Of a stretch of 64,000 nucleotides of DNA, positions 17,931-25,982 are shown in pieces. The DNA comes from CAVORB01 sp963736235. GTDB lineage: Bacteria; Pseudomonadota; Gammaproteobacteria; Chromatiales; Chromatiaceae. The stretch is taken from positions 16,715 through 80,714 of the forward strand of contig CAVTOR010000028.1 of NCBI GenBank assembly GCA_963736235.1. Reading direction: 5' to 3'. Within the stretch, counting starts at the first letter, position 1, and each line of letters opens with the position of its first letter. The position numbers and the translations under genes are program-made. Below the pieces are notes generated by a model, which saw only the letters and a program-made list of their open reading frames with translations, was not told where the DNA came from and made no database searches.

Positions 17931-18686
17931 TTACACGGGGATGCGATAGATATCCTTCAGATAGTCCACCGCCCCCGGCAGGTTCGCTACCCAGTCGATG
18001 AACTGCTCCGAGGTTGAGCGGTCGGGAAAGATCGCGCCATGCTGGGGCACAATGCGATCCACCTCCAGTTGCCGGACCATATCGGCCCACAGCCGATGGG
18101 CGACGGCCGAGGGCATGTAGCGCCGGTGGAATGCCTCCATGTAGGGGACATGACTCGGGAAGTCCGTGACGGCCACGTAGCCCGGTGCGATGGATGCACC
18201 CAGGTCACCCGAGAACAGGGTCTTGGATACTGGATCGTATACCTGGAAATTGCCCGCGGAGTGCATGAAATGGGCCGGTAGAAACAGCAACTCGGTGTGG
18301 CCCAAGGGCAACCGCATACCCTCGTCTGGAATCGCTCTCAGGCGTGGAATGAGCAACTCGTCCACGCCGAAATGGGGTATGAAGCGAACCCATAGCTGGG
18401 AGATGTACGCCACCGCATCGGTCAGCATCAGCCAAGCGTTCGCGGCGGCCACGATGTCGGGGTCCTGGTGCGAGAAGAAGAGATACTTCAGCTCGTTAAT
18501 CGGGACCAGGGCCGACACCTCGTTCAGCACCTCGTAGTGCACCTTGTGTCCGCCAGGATCCAATAGGATCGCCTCGTTTCCGTCGTGTATGACGACCTGG
18601 TTGGTGGGCACCATCTCACCCGCGCCGTAACCTTCCAGCAGGATAAACTCGTGACCGTTCTGGTTGTACAAATAGCTCGATGCCAT
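17931..18686 (-). CDS. Diiron metallo-beta-lactamase-fold protein, ODP/flavodiiron type without flavodoxin domain
   Basis: This 251-residue cytoplasmic protein has the metal ligands of the flavodiiron beta-lactamase domain: FFSHQDPDIVAAAN (H-x-D-x-D type), HFMHSAGNFQVYDP, LFSGDLGAS and IVPQHGAIF. It lacks the C-terminal flavodoxin domain, like the oxygen-binding diiron proteins (ODP) linked to chemotaxis in some bacteria. It is therefore more likely an O2 or NO sensor than a reductase. The roadblock/LC7 gene lies 98 bases upstream in the same direction. A ribosome site (AGGGAGAACGAA) precedes the ATG. Confidence 0.85.
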   Translation of the reverse strand: MASSYLYNQNGHEFILLEGYGAGEMVPTNQVVIHDGNEAILLDPGGHKVHYEVLNEVSALVPINELKYLFFSHQDPDIVAAANAWLMLTDAVAYISQLWVRFIPHFGVDELLIPRLRAIPDEGMRLPLGHTELLFLPAHFMHSAGNFQVYDPVSKTLFSGDLGASIAPGYVAVTDFPSHVPYMEAFHRRYMPSAVAHRLWADMVRQLEVDRIVPQHGAIFPDRSTSEQFIDWVANLPGAVDYLKDIYRIPV

Positions 18687-18784
18687 TTCGTTCTCCCTGA
18701 GGAACCGTCGGCCTAAACATCCCTCGCCCTCAGAAAGGATTCAGGCGAGAGCGGCGCCGCGCAATGCGGTTCGCCGCGGCCTCG

Positions 18785-19162
18785 TTAGGCGAGCACGAGC
18801 TCCGCCGTCTTCCTCGCGGACTTCGGGCCTTCCAGTCGGATCAGGCCAAGATTGGCCCGCCGGGGCGCTCGTACCGCCAGGATGGCGCCCGGACCAGCCA
18901 TGTAGATGATCAGCAGCTCGTTGTTACCTTCGATCATCATGTCGAACATTTCTCCGAGCTGCGTCGTCTTGGTGATGCGGTTGCCCAAGCCGACGGCCGA
19001 CGCGCTCATCGCAGCCACTCGCGCCGCTTCTTCCTCAGGAAAATCCGTGGCTATGGCCAAGCCATCGATAGACGCGATCATGACGCCTGTCACGTCAGGC
19101 ACATTCTCTCTCAGCTCCTGGATCACGGTGACGAATTGCTCTTTGCGGCCCATATTGCTCAC
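18785..19162 (-). CDS. Roadblock/LC7-domain protein (MglB-like)
   Basis: This 125-residue single-domain protein shows VTGVMIASIDGLAIATDFPE, then RVAAMSASAVGLGNRITKTT and ELLIIYMAGPGAILAVRA, the standard roadblock pattern. Such proteins regulate small Ras-like GTPases such as MglA. No GTPase gene is present in this window, so its partner is elsewhere or different. It is divergent from the receiver-like gene at 19523 and upstream of the diiron protein gene. Confidence 0.88.
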   Translation of the reverse strand: MSNMGRKEQFVTVIQELRENVPDVTGVMIASIDGLAIATDFPEEEAARVAAMSASAVGLGNRITKTTQLGEMFDMMIEGNNELLIIYMAGPGAILAVRAPRRANLGLIRLEGPKSARKTAELVLA

Positions 19163-19203
19163 CCCAGTGGTTGCAGTTGATCCCCCGCGGTACAGGATGT
19201 ACC

Positions 19204-19301
19204 GCCATTTTCAACGCGTGTAACGCTTTGAAAATGAAGGAACCGGGAAACCGCGTTTTCCAGTTCCGTCTGATTTTTGGCCAGGATGGCCAATAAATCA
19301 G
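19204..19301 (+). repeat. Three-hairpin element, copy B
   Basis: The element has three hairpins in order: CATTTTCAA...TTGAAAATG (19206-19236), GGAACcGGGAAA-ccgcg-TTTTCCaGTTCC (19239-19267) and CTGATTTTTGGCC-aggat-GGCCAATAAATCAG (19270-19301). It matches copy A at 13189-13285 in order, spacing and orientation. The middle stem is longer and of different sequence but keeps the CCGCG loop. It lies in the divergent promoter region of the roadblock and receiver-like genes. Confidence 0.65.
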
Positions 19302-19522
19302 TGTCATCCTTGGAGTGGTTGGATGGCGCCTGGCGGGGCGGCTGGGTACTTCGGGGTCCGGCTCCGAAACCCCGACGGTCCCAAGCGTCCTTTACCTGCA
19401 TGTAACAGACACCTAAGATTCTTAACGATCGGCCTGCCACATTCCCGTGTTGCGTCGCACCAGGGGCCCTTGTGGATGGCCTTGATCACCATCAACGCAG
19501 AGGAGTATTGCATATACACGCC

Positions 19523-21079
19523 ATGACGACGCTCCGAATCGCCACCGTCGGCTTCGATAGATCGGAATCGACCTACGTCAAAACCACCGTCGACCTGGCA
19601 TCGGGACTGGACATCGGCGGCTGGCGTTATGTCGATACCCCTGACAGTGCCGATGTGGTCTTGGCCAATACCGCGAGCGGCAGCGGCCGGGCACTGATGC
19701 AGAGCCGGTTGGCGGCGCCCGAAGACGCGGCGCGCATCGTCGCCTGCAGTCCAGACGGTGGAGCCGGGGATTCGGCCACCCTGACCCTGCGGCGCCCGGT
19801 TACCTACGCTGCGCTGGTCGGACTGCTGCGCAGGGTGCAGGCGGAGCTTGCCTATGCACCGGCGGTCCCAGACCGGAACGGGGCCGCCTCCGCGCCGCCT
19901 GAAGACCAGGTAAGCAAACGGTCAGCGATCGACGTCAAGGTGTCGGCACCGCCAACGGCGCGGGAGTTAACCGCTGACGACAACGTTGCGGTCGACTTCA
20001 CGGACAGTCAGCCCCCTAGTGCCGACGAAAAGCGAGCGGCCGACCCCGAACCCCCGACCGCCGAGACCAAGTCCATTTCGGAGACGCCCGGGCGTCAGTC
20101 TGAGCTTGAGCAGCACGAAAGCGGCTCGCCGTCTGAGCAGACTCCTGCGACGAAGATGATCGAAGGAACGGTTTCGCAGCCAGAAGGGGGAGAAAAGGAG
20201 CTCGGTGACAAGGATCGAGCGGCCGACCCCGAACCCCTGATCGCCGAGACCAAGTCCATTTCGGACACGCCCCGGCTTCAGCCTGAGCTTGAGCAGCACG
20301 AAAGCGGCTCGCCGTCTGAGCAGACTCCTGCGGCGAACACGATCGAAGGAACGGTTTCGCAGCCAGAAGTGGGAGAAAAGGAGCTCGGTGACAAGGATCG
20401 ACCGGCGCGGAAGTTCTTCGAAGTCGCCAGGATGCTGGGCCTCATCAAGAGAGCAATGGATCAGGGGCAGGTCACGGCCATCATGCACCGGCGGTATCCC
20501 ACGGTATGGATATACCCGGACCAAGGAGTCTATGCCACGCCTTCCCACGGGGCGCTGGTCCCCGCGATGTTCCGCACCCTGGCATCCGAGTTCACGCTGC
20601 GCCCGATGGGCTCCTCGCGGGCACGGGAGCCGCTGCCGAGCTGGGAAAAAGGGCGCCTGGGCAGACTGTTGTATTTGGCTGCCCTGTACGGCTCAGAGGG
20701 CCGATTGCGCGAGGGATGTCACTTCGGGGACAAGCTGCGCTTGGTGGCCAAGCCGGACTTTACGACCGTACCCGGCGTCACCGAATACCGAGCCATAGCC
20801 CGCTTCATGCTGAAGCGGAGTGCGGACATCTCCACCATTGCCGCGGGAACCGGGGTGTCGGCTGAGACCGTGATCGATTTCTGTAATGCCTGCGACGAGG
20901 TCTTGCTGATCGAGAGGGAGTCGGCGTTACCGCAACCCGGCGGCGTGCAACGAGCCGCGGATCGGCACAACGCGGAGCTGTACCTTACCGATGACCCATG
21001 GCGCATCGCGAGCGCGTCCACAGCGAGGAGTCCTGGGCTGCTGAGGCGCTTTCAGGCGCTGTTCCACAGATCGGCGTGA
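19523..21079 (+). CDS. Receiver-like protein with internal 61-residue repeats and a helical C-terminal domain
   Basis: The protein has 518 residues from ATG 19523. An upstream TTG just after AGAGGAG, or the ATG at 19472, is also possible. The N-terminal 115 residues look like an alpha/beta receiver-type fold (TLRIATVGFDRSESTYVKTT). Residues about 170-292 are an acidic, disordered linker made of two 61-residue tandem units (positions 20033-20398). The last 220 residues are folded: FFEVARMLGLIKRAMDQGQV, MGSSRAREPLPSWEKGRLG and a winged-helix-like end, GTGVSAETVIDFCNACDEVL. I do not recognise the family. It is followed by a TPR-like and a roadblock-like gene, suggesting a signalling complex. Confidence 0.7.
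   Translation: MTTLRIATVGFDRSESTYVKTTVDLASGLDIGGWRYVDTPDSADVVLANTASGSGRALMQSRLAAPEDAARIVACSPDGGAGDSATLTLRRPVTYAALVGLLRRVQAELAYAPAVPDRNGAASAPPEDQVSKRSAIDVKVSAPPTARELTADDNVAVDFTDSQPPSADEKRAADPEPPTAETKSISETPGRQSELEQHESGSPSEQTPATKMIEGTVSQPEGGEKELGDKDRAADPEPLIAETKSISDTPRLQPELEQHESGSPSEQTPAANTIEGTVSQPEVGEKELGDKDRPARKFFEVARMLGLIKRAMDQGQVTAIMHRRYPTVWIYPDQGVYATPSHGALVPAMFRTLASEFTLRPMGSSRAREPLPSWEKGRLGRLLYLAALYGSEGRLREGCHFGDKLRLVAKPDFTTVPGVTEYRAIARFMLKRSADISTIAAGTGVSAETVIDFCNACDEVLLIERESALPQPGGVQRAADRHNAELYLTDDPWRIASASTARSPGLLRRFQALFHRSA
20033..20398 (+). repeat. 183-bp tandem duplication inside the receiver-like gene
   Basis: Two head-to-tail units of 183 bases (20033-20215 and 20216-20398) are nearly identical. 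Being 61 codons, the unit keeps the frame. The high identity indicates a recent duplication in a disordered linker. Confidence 0.85.
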
Positions 21080-21158
21080 ATGGGAAGAACACCCGGGCGG
21101 CGGCGCGCGTTCGAAATCGCGTCTGTTTGATCGTTGAGTACGGTCGGCCGAGGGGCGA

Positions 21159-21932
21159 GTGAGCGAGCACATCGTCGAGTGCATCAACGACGACGACGCG
21201 GAGAGCGCGGCCCACGACGCCGCCTCTGACGCCCTGCCGATCGAGCCGAGTCTATTTCCAGAACCTCGGGGCCTCGTCCCCAGGAACCCCGGCACGCGAT
21301 CGCAGCTTCTGTATTTGCGTCACCTGGAAAGGCGCATCCAGAGAAACCCCCGTGACCTCCACGCCCACGTACGTCGAACGCTCATGTATCGGACCCTAGG
21401 CGACAGGGACGCCGGTTTCGGCGCCTTGATCGACCTGTTCTTGATCCTCGGGCCACGGGGGCTGCAACTGCGCGAGAACCTGCTCCTGCTATGGGAGGGC
21501 AAGCTACCGAAAGCTCAGTATCGGTTTCTCTGCGCTCGCCTCATATCCGGCCTGCAGGCCTCGGAACCCTTACCGGATGGGGTGAGCTCACTCCTGGCAA
21601 AAGGCATAACCGGTATTACGACCATCGTCGAGGTCAGCGAAGACGCGCCGAGTACCTTCGAGGACCCGGTGCGCCGCGCCCAAGAGCACCTGGCGAAGGG
21701 CGATCGGGCCTCGGCCCAGGCAATTCTCGAGGCAGCTTTCAGAGACGATCCTGGCCGCGAAGATGTGTGCCGGGAACTGATCGGACTCTACCGGCGTGAG
21801 AACCTGCGTGAGTCATTTTTCAGGACCTATGTGGAAGGCCTGAGCCGTCGGCTTGCGGTGCCCCAACTGTGGGAAGATACGGAAAGGTTCTTTCGCGGTA
21901 TGGTCCCTCCTCATTCCCCTGAGTCCTCTTGA
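21159..21932 (+). CDS. TPR-like helical protein
   Basis: This 257-residue protein starts at a GTG after AGGGGCGA. An acidic N-terminus (CINDDDAESAAHDAASD) is followed by a helical region (LLYLRHLERRIQRNPRDLHA) and, near the end, a clear TPR-type pair AQEHLAKGDRASAQAILEAA and FRDDPGREDVCRELIGLY, as in FimV-like proteins. No signal peptide is seen. It probably scaffolds partner proteins in the roadblock cluster. Confidence 0.7.
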   Translation: MSEHIVECINDDDAESAAHDAASDALPIEPSLFPEPRGLVPRNPGTRSQLLYLRHLERRIQRNPRDLHAHVRRTLMYRTLGDRDAGFGALIDLFLILGPRGLQLRENLLLLWEGKLPKAQYRFLCARLISGLQASEPLPDGVSSLLAKGITGITTIVEVSEDAPSTFEDPVRRAQEHLAKGDRASAQAILEAAFRDDPGREDVCRELIGLYRRENLRESFFRTYVEGLSRRLAVPQLWEDTERFFRGMVPPHSPESS

Positions 21933-22041
21933 CGGAGCACCTAGGGGGTGCCGATCCACTTCAAAGTCCCAGATGGAGCCAGACTCCGCCCGTTGCCGAG
22001 GCAACTGGAGTATCGAATCTAACCTTTGGATGACCGCGCGC

Positions 22042-22674
22042 ATGGCCGAGTATCGACTCGTCGATCAGCTCTATCTACTACCGACTGCCGCCGGGGCCTT
22101 CTTCGCGGTGGCCGACCGCGACGATGAACCGATCCGCCGCCTATTGCTCGCCCTTTTGCGTCATCGGACCAGCCCGCTGGCGGACGTGTCCAGTCTCTGC
22201 CAATGGTTGGAAATGACGGACGGACAAGGTGTGTTGAAGGTGCTGCACCGAGCGCAGACCTTGTCCTTGGTTCAGGGCGAGCGCGAACCTCGACAGGTAA
22301 CGGATTTCGGCATCGGTCGTGAGCTTCGGGACCTGCTGCCCGCGCTCTCCTCGCTCGGCAAGGGCCTGCTCGTGGATTGGAACGGATTGTCGCTGGCTCG
22401 CTGCGGCCTCGACGACGAGACCGCCGAGGCGCTGTCGGCACTGAGCGCGGACCTGGTCTCCGTGCAATTGCGACACTACTCCCGCTTGGCGAAGAGTCTA
22501 CGCTTGCCAGTTCAAGGCTGGGCAGCGGTCGACGCCTACGGAGCCAGCCGTATCGGCGCCTGGCCCCTATTCGTCGGCGATGAGCGATTCATGCTGGTGT
22601 TGCTGGGCGAACCGCGCCTCAATCGGCAGGAGTTCGTCACTCTGGTATGGATGCTCATCAGCCGCTACGGGTAG
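22042..22674 (+). CDS. Protein with a degenerate roadblock-like C-terminal domain
   Basis: About 210 residues from ATG 22042 (MAEYRLVDQLYLLPTAAGAF); the ATG at 22030 is equally possible because no good ribosome site decides. The N-terminal half is a helical domain (PIRRLLLALLRHRTSPLADV). The C-terminal half has the roadblock pattern: GLLVDWNGLSLARCGLDDET, ALSALSADLVSVQLRHYSRL and RFMLVLLGEP. This inference rests on pattern, not a search. It is third in a row after the receiver-like and TPR-like genes. Confidence 0.65.
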   Translation: MAEYRLVDQLYLLPTAAGAFFAVADRDDEPIRRLLLALLRHRTSPLADVSSLCQWLEMTDGQGVLKVLHRAQTLSLVQGEREPRQVTDFGIGRELRDLLPALSSLGKGLLVDWNGLSLARCGLDDETAEALSALSADLVSVQLRHYSRLAKSLRLPVQGWAAVDAYGASRIGAWPLFVGDERFMLVLLGEPRLNRQEFVTLVWMLISRYG

Positions 22675-22845
22675 ATGTCAGATTCTTGGAGGCAATGGTC
22701 GCTGTCCGGCCGAACCCGGATAGCGCGGATGCCTCGAGCGAGTAGCTGGTGTAGGCTCCTGTGACGACCCGATGCGCGGGGATGCAGGCAATCAGCTCCA
22801 GCGAGAGGCGCATCTCCGAATTTTTTGTTCAAGCTGCAAATGAGG

Positions 22846-22905
22846 CAGGCTCTTTCGGGGGCGGAAGCCTGGCTTCGGGTAGCCTCCGGTTTAGCCGACG
22901 CGCTA
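22846..22905 (+). ncRNA. Possible structured leader RNA upstream of the bacteriohemerythrin gene
   Basis: This G/C-rich segment can fold into AGGCT...AGCCT and GGCT-tcgggt-AGCC stems and ends GGGTAGCCTCCGGTTTAGCC. The end resembles the 3' part of GEMM-type (cyclic-di-GMP-I) riboswitches, and GGCGGAAGCC could stand for their GACGCAAAGCC. The match is loose, so this is only a candidate. Confidence 0.22.
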
Positions 22906-22964
22906 TTTTCTCGCAGGTAACAATCTTCAACGTAACTAGTCAAATTCCCTCAGGTTAAGACCCC

Positions 22965-23366
22965 ATGAAAGATATCGTTTGGGATAATACGCTCAGTGTC
23001 GATGTACCGGAAATCGATGAAGATCACCGCAGGCTTGTCGACCTTTTTAATACCCTCAATCACTCTGTAGAGGAAAAAGATGCGACAACCTATATCGAGG
23101 CGGTGATGGAGGAGCTGATAAGTTGCACGGTCTGGCACTTTAGGCACGAAGAGCGATTGATGCTGAAGTATGGCTACGGCGGTTCGTTGCAACACAAGAC
23201 GGAGCATCAGGAGTTAATCGAAAGCGTCAAGACGCTGCAGCGAAAGTTACGGCAGGAGGGCGAATCGGTCTTGAGTGAAGATCTCAAGTTTCTGGAGCAT
23301 TGGTTGACCGGGCATATCCTTGGCGCCGATAAGGACTTGGGCGAATTTCTTTGCGAGGTGATGTAG
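22965..23366 (+). CDS. Bacteriohemerythrin
   Basis: This 133-residue oxygen-binding diiron protein carries the hemerythrin ligand set: H in IDEDHRRLVDLFN, H and E in WHFRHEERLM, two H in HKTEHQELI, and H and D in TGHILGADKDLGEF. It contains no signal peptide or extra domain, so it is a cytoplasmic O2 store, carrier or sensor. It stands alone on the plus strand after the roadblock cluster. Its 3' half and the following 150 bases recur in decayed form at 32003-32287. Confidence 0.93.
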   Translation: MKDIVWDNTLSVDVPEIDEDHRRLVDLFNTLNHSVEEKDATTYIEAVMEELISCTVWHFRHEERLMLKYGYGGSLQHKTEHQELIESVKTLQRKLRQEGESVLSEDLKFLEHWLTGHILGADKDLGEFLCEVM

Positions 23367-23513
23367 GGTCCGTACGGGAAACCTTTCCTCTCGGGCCATT
23401 TTTCCGCGATGGTGGCTACGCCGCATGATGTATGGCGGTAGACCGTCGATATGGATGCGCAGACGCCGAGGCCTGAAAAACGTAGATTAGGGAAGCCCTG
23501 TTCGTCTGCATCG
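23229..23513 (+). repeat. Segmental duplication block 1, copy A (hemerythrin 3' end)
   Basis: This 285-base stretch is nearly repeated at 32003-32287 in the same orientation. It covers the hemerythrin 3' end and noncoding DNA behind it. Block 2 (25582-25820 versus 32301-32539) follows in the same order. Confidence 0.85.
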
Positions 23514-23886
23514 CTAGTGTAGTGCGCTCGAAATTGCGGAACTTATCGGAGGCATGCACATCCGCGATTTTTCCTGATTTGGATCTTCCCAACCCGACGA
23601 ACGGGCGGAAACTTGGCTGCCAGCAATAGTTTCCGGGAATTTTGGGACGCGTTCCCTTCGTCGTTATAAGTGCCAAACAGACTGGCGCAGTACACTAGCA
23701 GCCGTTCAGGAGGAGAGATCGGGAGGATTACTGCCCACGCCGGAACGTAAGCCTTCCTTACGCCGCGCTCCGGTGACAGGCGACCAACCGCCACCTGCCA
23801 GGGCCGGAAAAAACCCCGCCCAAGCGGGGTTTGCGTTCACGAGAGCAGCCTTGCCGGGCGGAGCAGCCCCAAGCGGACAGCATGAA
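23514..23886. other. Stretch with only a terminator
   Basis: Between the duplicated block and the secreted-protein gene I see no convincing gene. A leftward open frame (23543-23794) has protein-like pieces but no start signal or recognised motif. The terminator at 23806-23832 is the only clear signal. Confidence 0.4.
23806..23832 (-). terminator. Rho-independent terminator of the secreted-protein gene
   Basis: Read leftward, AACCCCGC-ttggg-CGGGGTT is followed by TTTTTCC, a strong stem and T-run 55 bases after the stop at 23887. Confidence 0.75.
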
Positions 23887-24321
23887 CTATTGCATTTGGC
23901 TTGCACCCTGCCCGATGCCCTCGGAGACCGTCACCGTGACAAGCCCGTCCGGGTTCGGATCAGAGACCTCGATGTCGAGAGATGATTCCCGAGTCACTTC
24001 TCGGGCGCCTCGGGCGATGGCCTGGTCGCTGGACGATTCCTCTTGGCTTGCTTGACCCATCGCGTCGGCAAGCGCTTGAATTACCTCGTCCTCGAACCCG
24101 CTTGATACCGTTACGGTAAGCACCCTCGTCATATCTGAGCCAGTGCCGATCGTGGACAAATCCACTTCCAGATGCGGAGAATCCGCGAGAATGAGGTTCT
24201 CGTCGATCATCTCATACACGTCGTCCGTAACAACGCCTTCCGCCATGTGATGCGAGATTGCCGGTGCAGTGATGAGCAGGGCAACGGCTGCTGCTGCGAT
24301 GGATGTGAGAATCGTTTTCAT
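23887..24321 (-). CDS. Secreted protein of unknown function
   Basis: This 144-residue protein has a clear signal peptide (MKTILTSIAAAAVALLITAP, cleavage near AIS-HH). A good ribosome site (AGGAGGCATCGAA) fixes the ATG at 24321. The mature part is acidic with two similar beta-rich segments, TRVLTVTVSSGFEDEV and GLVTVTVSEGIGQGA, separated by a charged linker. I do not recognise the family. It is a single gene ending at a terminator. Confidence 0.75.
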   Translation of the reverse strand: MKTILTSIAAAAVALLITAPAISHHMAEGVVTDDVYEMIDENLILADSPHLEVDLSTIGTGSDMTRVLTVTVSSGFEDEVIQALADAMGQASQEESSSDQAIARGAREVTRESSLDIEVSDPNPDGLVTVTVSEGIGQGASQMQ

Positions 24322-24906
24322 TTCGATGCCTCCTAGGCCCGCACAATCCAATTGAATGGTAGGTGATTGTAGGAAAACGCGAATGACTTGGAGGCAACGA
24401 TAGGGCCTAAGGTGATCTTCGTCAGCATTCGCCGGTATTCGCATGCTCCCGCAAATTGATTTGCGAATTATCCTTGACGGAGCGATTTGAGCCCGGGGTC
24501 CTGAAGGCAGAGGGAGTGAATTCACGTTGAGGGTTTCACTCGGCTCGGGTGAATCGGGTATGGGAGTCGAGTTATTGGCCGTCCCCGCCGAGAATCAGGT
24601 GGTACATCCGTCTGCCGCGGGAAAAGCGATATCCTCATTGCAGACATTCGCTTCGATGAGGCCATAGACGGCTCACGACCCTGGAGAGACGTCGAACCTT
24701 GGGTTTGCGGCAGCAGTTACGCAACCGAAAACCGACGTAAAACTACCCCGCGTTCCCCCATCCCGCCCGCCGGGCGTCTGGACTTTTCCTTCCTGTCGAT
24801 CCAGGCCCCGCCCTATGATCGTGGCCCAGTAATACCCGCTAGCCGGTGCCGCATACGGAGCCTATTCGCGGCCGCTGCAAAGCCTGTCGCTTCGGACCCC
24901 GCAGGG
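24322..24906. other. Gene-free stretch of about 585 bases
   Basis: I see no supported gene, RNA or repeat. The part next to 24321 would hold the promoter of the leftward secreted-protein gene. Confidence 0.4.
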
Positions 24907-25305
24907 CTAGAGCGCCACGCGGCCGGATTCCAGAGCGTCCTGGTAGCACAGGACCTTTTGGTACACGTACTGGTAGCAGGAGCCGTCGCACATCTCCGAG
25001 TTGAAGCGGGCGTAGGACTCCGCGAAGACCACCACGGGGTCAGCACCCTCTTTGGCAATCCGCACCTTGACGTAGCCGCCCATCCGCGGGTTGCAGTCCA
25101 GGTACACTTGATAGCTGGCACCGTCAAGGCGCTCGCGCCACGCGGGGAACAGGATTTCCCCAACGTCGTCGAGCTGCTGGGCGTAGCCGTTGGCCTCCTC
25201 CATGGTGAACCCCGACTCCGTGTGGTATCGCAAGGCTTTGCGCACCTCGTCGAATGCGGATGAAAGCCTCGTCAAGTCCTCCGCCTGCCTGCTGATCCGA
25301 TGCAT
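24907..25305 (-). CDS. Hypothetical protein
   Basis: 132 residues. AGGAGG lies directly against a first ATG (25311) and six bases before a second (25305), so the second start (MHRISRQAEDLTRLSS) is preferred. The protein is mixed alpha/beta with several Cys and Tyr near the end (YLDCNPRMGGYVKVRI, SEMCDGSCYQYVYQK). The family is not recognised and no signal peptide is seen. It lies inside the 2.07 kb separating the two duplicated blocks at 23229-25820. Confidence 0.6.
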   Translation of the reverse strand: MHRISRQAEDLTRLSSAFDEVRKALRYHTESGFTMEEANGYAQQLDDVGEILFPAWRERLDGASYQVYLDCNPRMGGYVKVRIAKEGADPVVVFAESYARFNSEMCDGSCYQYVYQKVLCYQDALESGRVAL

Positions 25306-25730
25306 AGACATCCTCCTGGGATTGGTGTCTGTTCGTGTCGAGAGCCGATTATCCTGACGCCAGTGGTCGGACTCCGACCGTCGCATGGATTCTACGTCCG
25401 GGGCTTGGCGTAGTTGTTGACGATTCGCATTCTGGGGGAGCGTGCGAGGCGCCGGTGGGCGGGCCGGCAAACGCACCTCCGCAATCAGCGCAACGAGGAA
25501 ATCGCTGGCTTTAGGGCTGATGTCCCTTAATGGCCGGTTGCGCCAGCTGAGCAAGGCGGTGTCAACGACCGTTTCCGCCACATTGCGGACCCTAAGGGTC
25601 GGGCTCCCATCTTCGGCAACGGGTCGAGTGCAGGCTTCGACACGCCACCGGTCTTGCGGTGGTCCCTTGGTGTGGGTGAGCGGGCCAGTGGTGGAGGCGG
25701 GTTTGGGTCATCACGCTTATCCGGCTGGAC
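25306..25730. other. Gene-free stretch upstream of an mgtE fragment
   Basis: The right part (from 25582) is the start of segmental duplication block 2. The rest shows no supported gene. Confidence 0.4.
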
Positions 25731-25820
25731 TTATAGCAGCACCAGGGTAGCGAGACCGAGGAAGGCGAAGAAGCCCACCACGTCCGTGACCGTGGTCAGT
25801 CCTACGCTTCCGGCCAGCGC
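25582..25820 (+). repeat. Segmental duplication block 2, copy A (mgtE 3' end)
   Basis: This stretch recurs at 32301-32539 in the same orientation. It contains DNA downstream of mgtE and the last codons of that gene. Confidence 0.85.
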
Positions 25821-25832
25821 CGGCTGGACGCC
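25731..25832 (-). pseudogene. Fragment of the magnesium transporter gene mgtE (last codons)
   Basis: Only about 33 codons remain, ending LTTVTDVVGFFAFLGLATLV followed by LL and stop. This matches exactly the C-terminal helix of the full mgtE at 32450-34069. No upstream part of the gene is present. Confidence 0.8.
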
Positions 25833-25982
25833 CGCACGGCCCGGCACCCACCCGCCGAAAAGCTGACGCGGGTCAACGGGGATACCCACGGCAGCGCCTA
25901 TGGTCATGGTGCGGGGGTCGCCCGTCGCGCTCACCAGGAGTGAACCCCGTGGACCTGCGCGAACGCTCATGAGGAGACCGCC

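Noticed and set aside
23543..23794. Leftward open frame near the terminator at 23806
   Set aside because: Some text looks protein-like, but there is no start signal, motif or supporting neighbour.
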